DNA from: Cololabis saira
Lineage: Eukaryota; Chordata; Actinopteri; Beloniformes; Belonidae
Reading direction: 5' to 3'
NCBI RefSeq assembly: GCF_033807715.1
Contig: NC_084596.1
Coordinates: forward strand, 40,565,958 to 40,629,957
DNA length: 64,000 bases
Part shown: in pieces, positions 63,539 through 64,000 of the stretch
Numbering within the stretch: position 1 is the stretch's first letter
How the letters are laid out: every line of letters begins with the position of its first letter
Made by a program: the position numbers and the translations under genes
Notes under the pieces: model-generated
What the model was told of the DNA's origin: nothing
The model's database searches: none
The model's input: only the letters and a program-made list of their open reading frames with translations

Positions 63539-64000
63539 CTGCCACATGTGCACAAGCACCTTAATGTTAAATATGATGTTAAATATTTTTTCAGCCAAGT
63601 ACCTCCTAACCAGCGCAAAGCACTTTTGGTTGTAAAAAAAAGACCTAAAACAGAGCACTGTGCCATCAGTAACTGATTTATTAAACATAAAAATATTGCT
63701 GCTATGCTTCAACCACGACTCCATCGTTGGTCCAAGTGATTGACAGGTGAAGCCAGGTGATTGACAGGTCAGGTGGAACCATCCTGGTGTGGGGGAGACT
63801 CTGCGGTTTTAGGATAATAAGTTGAATAGCCTACTCCTGAAGATAAAATTCATTTTATGAATTTAGACTTATATTTTCCTCAATTATTTATGAAATATTT
63901 ATTTTTAAAGGATTTTTGCATGGATGCTACTTTTTAAATATATGTATATTTTAAAATCTCACGTACCCCCTGTAGTGCCTTCACGTACCCCCAGGGGTAC
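63539..64000. other. Unassigned window end
   Basis: No exon recognised. The last ~40 bases (CACGTACCCCCAGGGGTAC) are palindromic and may be the terminus of an element that continues outside. Confidence 0.4.

Overview
This is teleost fish genomic DNA. It holds two spliced, housekeeping-type genes on the + strand, embedded in dense transposable-element sequence. The exons match the vertebrate families SERBP1 (plasminogen activator inhibitor 1 mRNA-binding protein) and SLC35D1 (UDP-glucuronate/UDP-GalNAc transporter). These two genes are near neighbours on human chromosome 1p31 (established knowledge), so their linkage supports both calls. The repeats (L2, CR1/Rex1-like and RNase H-bearing LINEs, L1 tails, many hAT and Harbinger-type MITEs, long CA and TA arrays) are typical of ray-finned fish. 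I cannot name the species or say which teleost ohnolog (a or b) is present.

Layout. 1-19.8 kb is gene-free and repeat-built. It starts with a nested inverted-repeat element, a transposon-like coding exon and two LINE 3' ends. A four-part nest follows at 4.8-13.3 kb: an RNase H-bearing LINE is split by an L2 with a 17-bp target duplication, that L2 is split by a second L2, and a hAT MITE and an L1 tail also interrupt the host LINE. Next come a THAP-domain relic next to a Harbinger MITE, a ~3-kb hairpin with a CR1-like LINE at its apex, a degenerate triple repeat and a long CA array.

20.6-44.1 kb is serbp1: 9 coding exons at 20823-42279, with introns full of hAT and Harbinger elements. 44.1-46.8 kb is intergenic, with one hAT copy and a Tc1 relic. 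46.87-55.4 kb is slc35d1: 13 coding exons, 345 residues. 55.8-58.6 kb is a TIR transposon with a decayed Myb/SANT-like gene. 58.6-64 kb holds a CTCF-like motif, a tandem-duplicated TA block, nested LINE tails, another hAT MITE and an LTR-like segment.

The two host genes have unrelated known roles: an RNA/ribosome-associated protein and an ER nucleotide-sugar transporter. I see no operon-like or prokaryotic system, CRISPR array, tRNA or rRNA gene. The most informative signals are the precisely dated nests of transposons (perfect 8-bp duplications, paralogous empty sites), a recurring ~114-bp palindrome found in or beside elements that carry Myb/SANT relics, and an in-frame 66-bp candidate cassette exon in serbp1.
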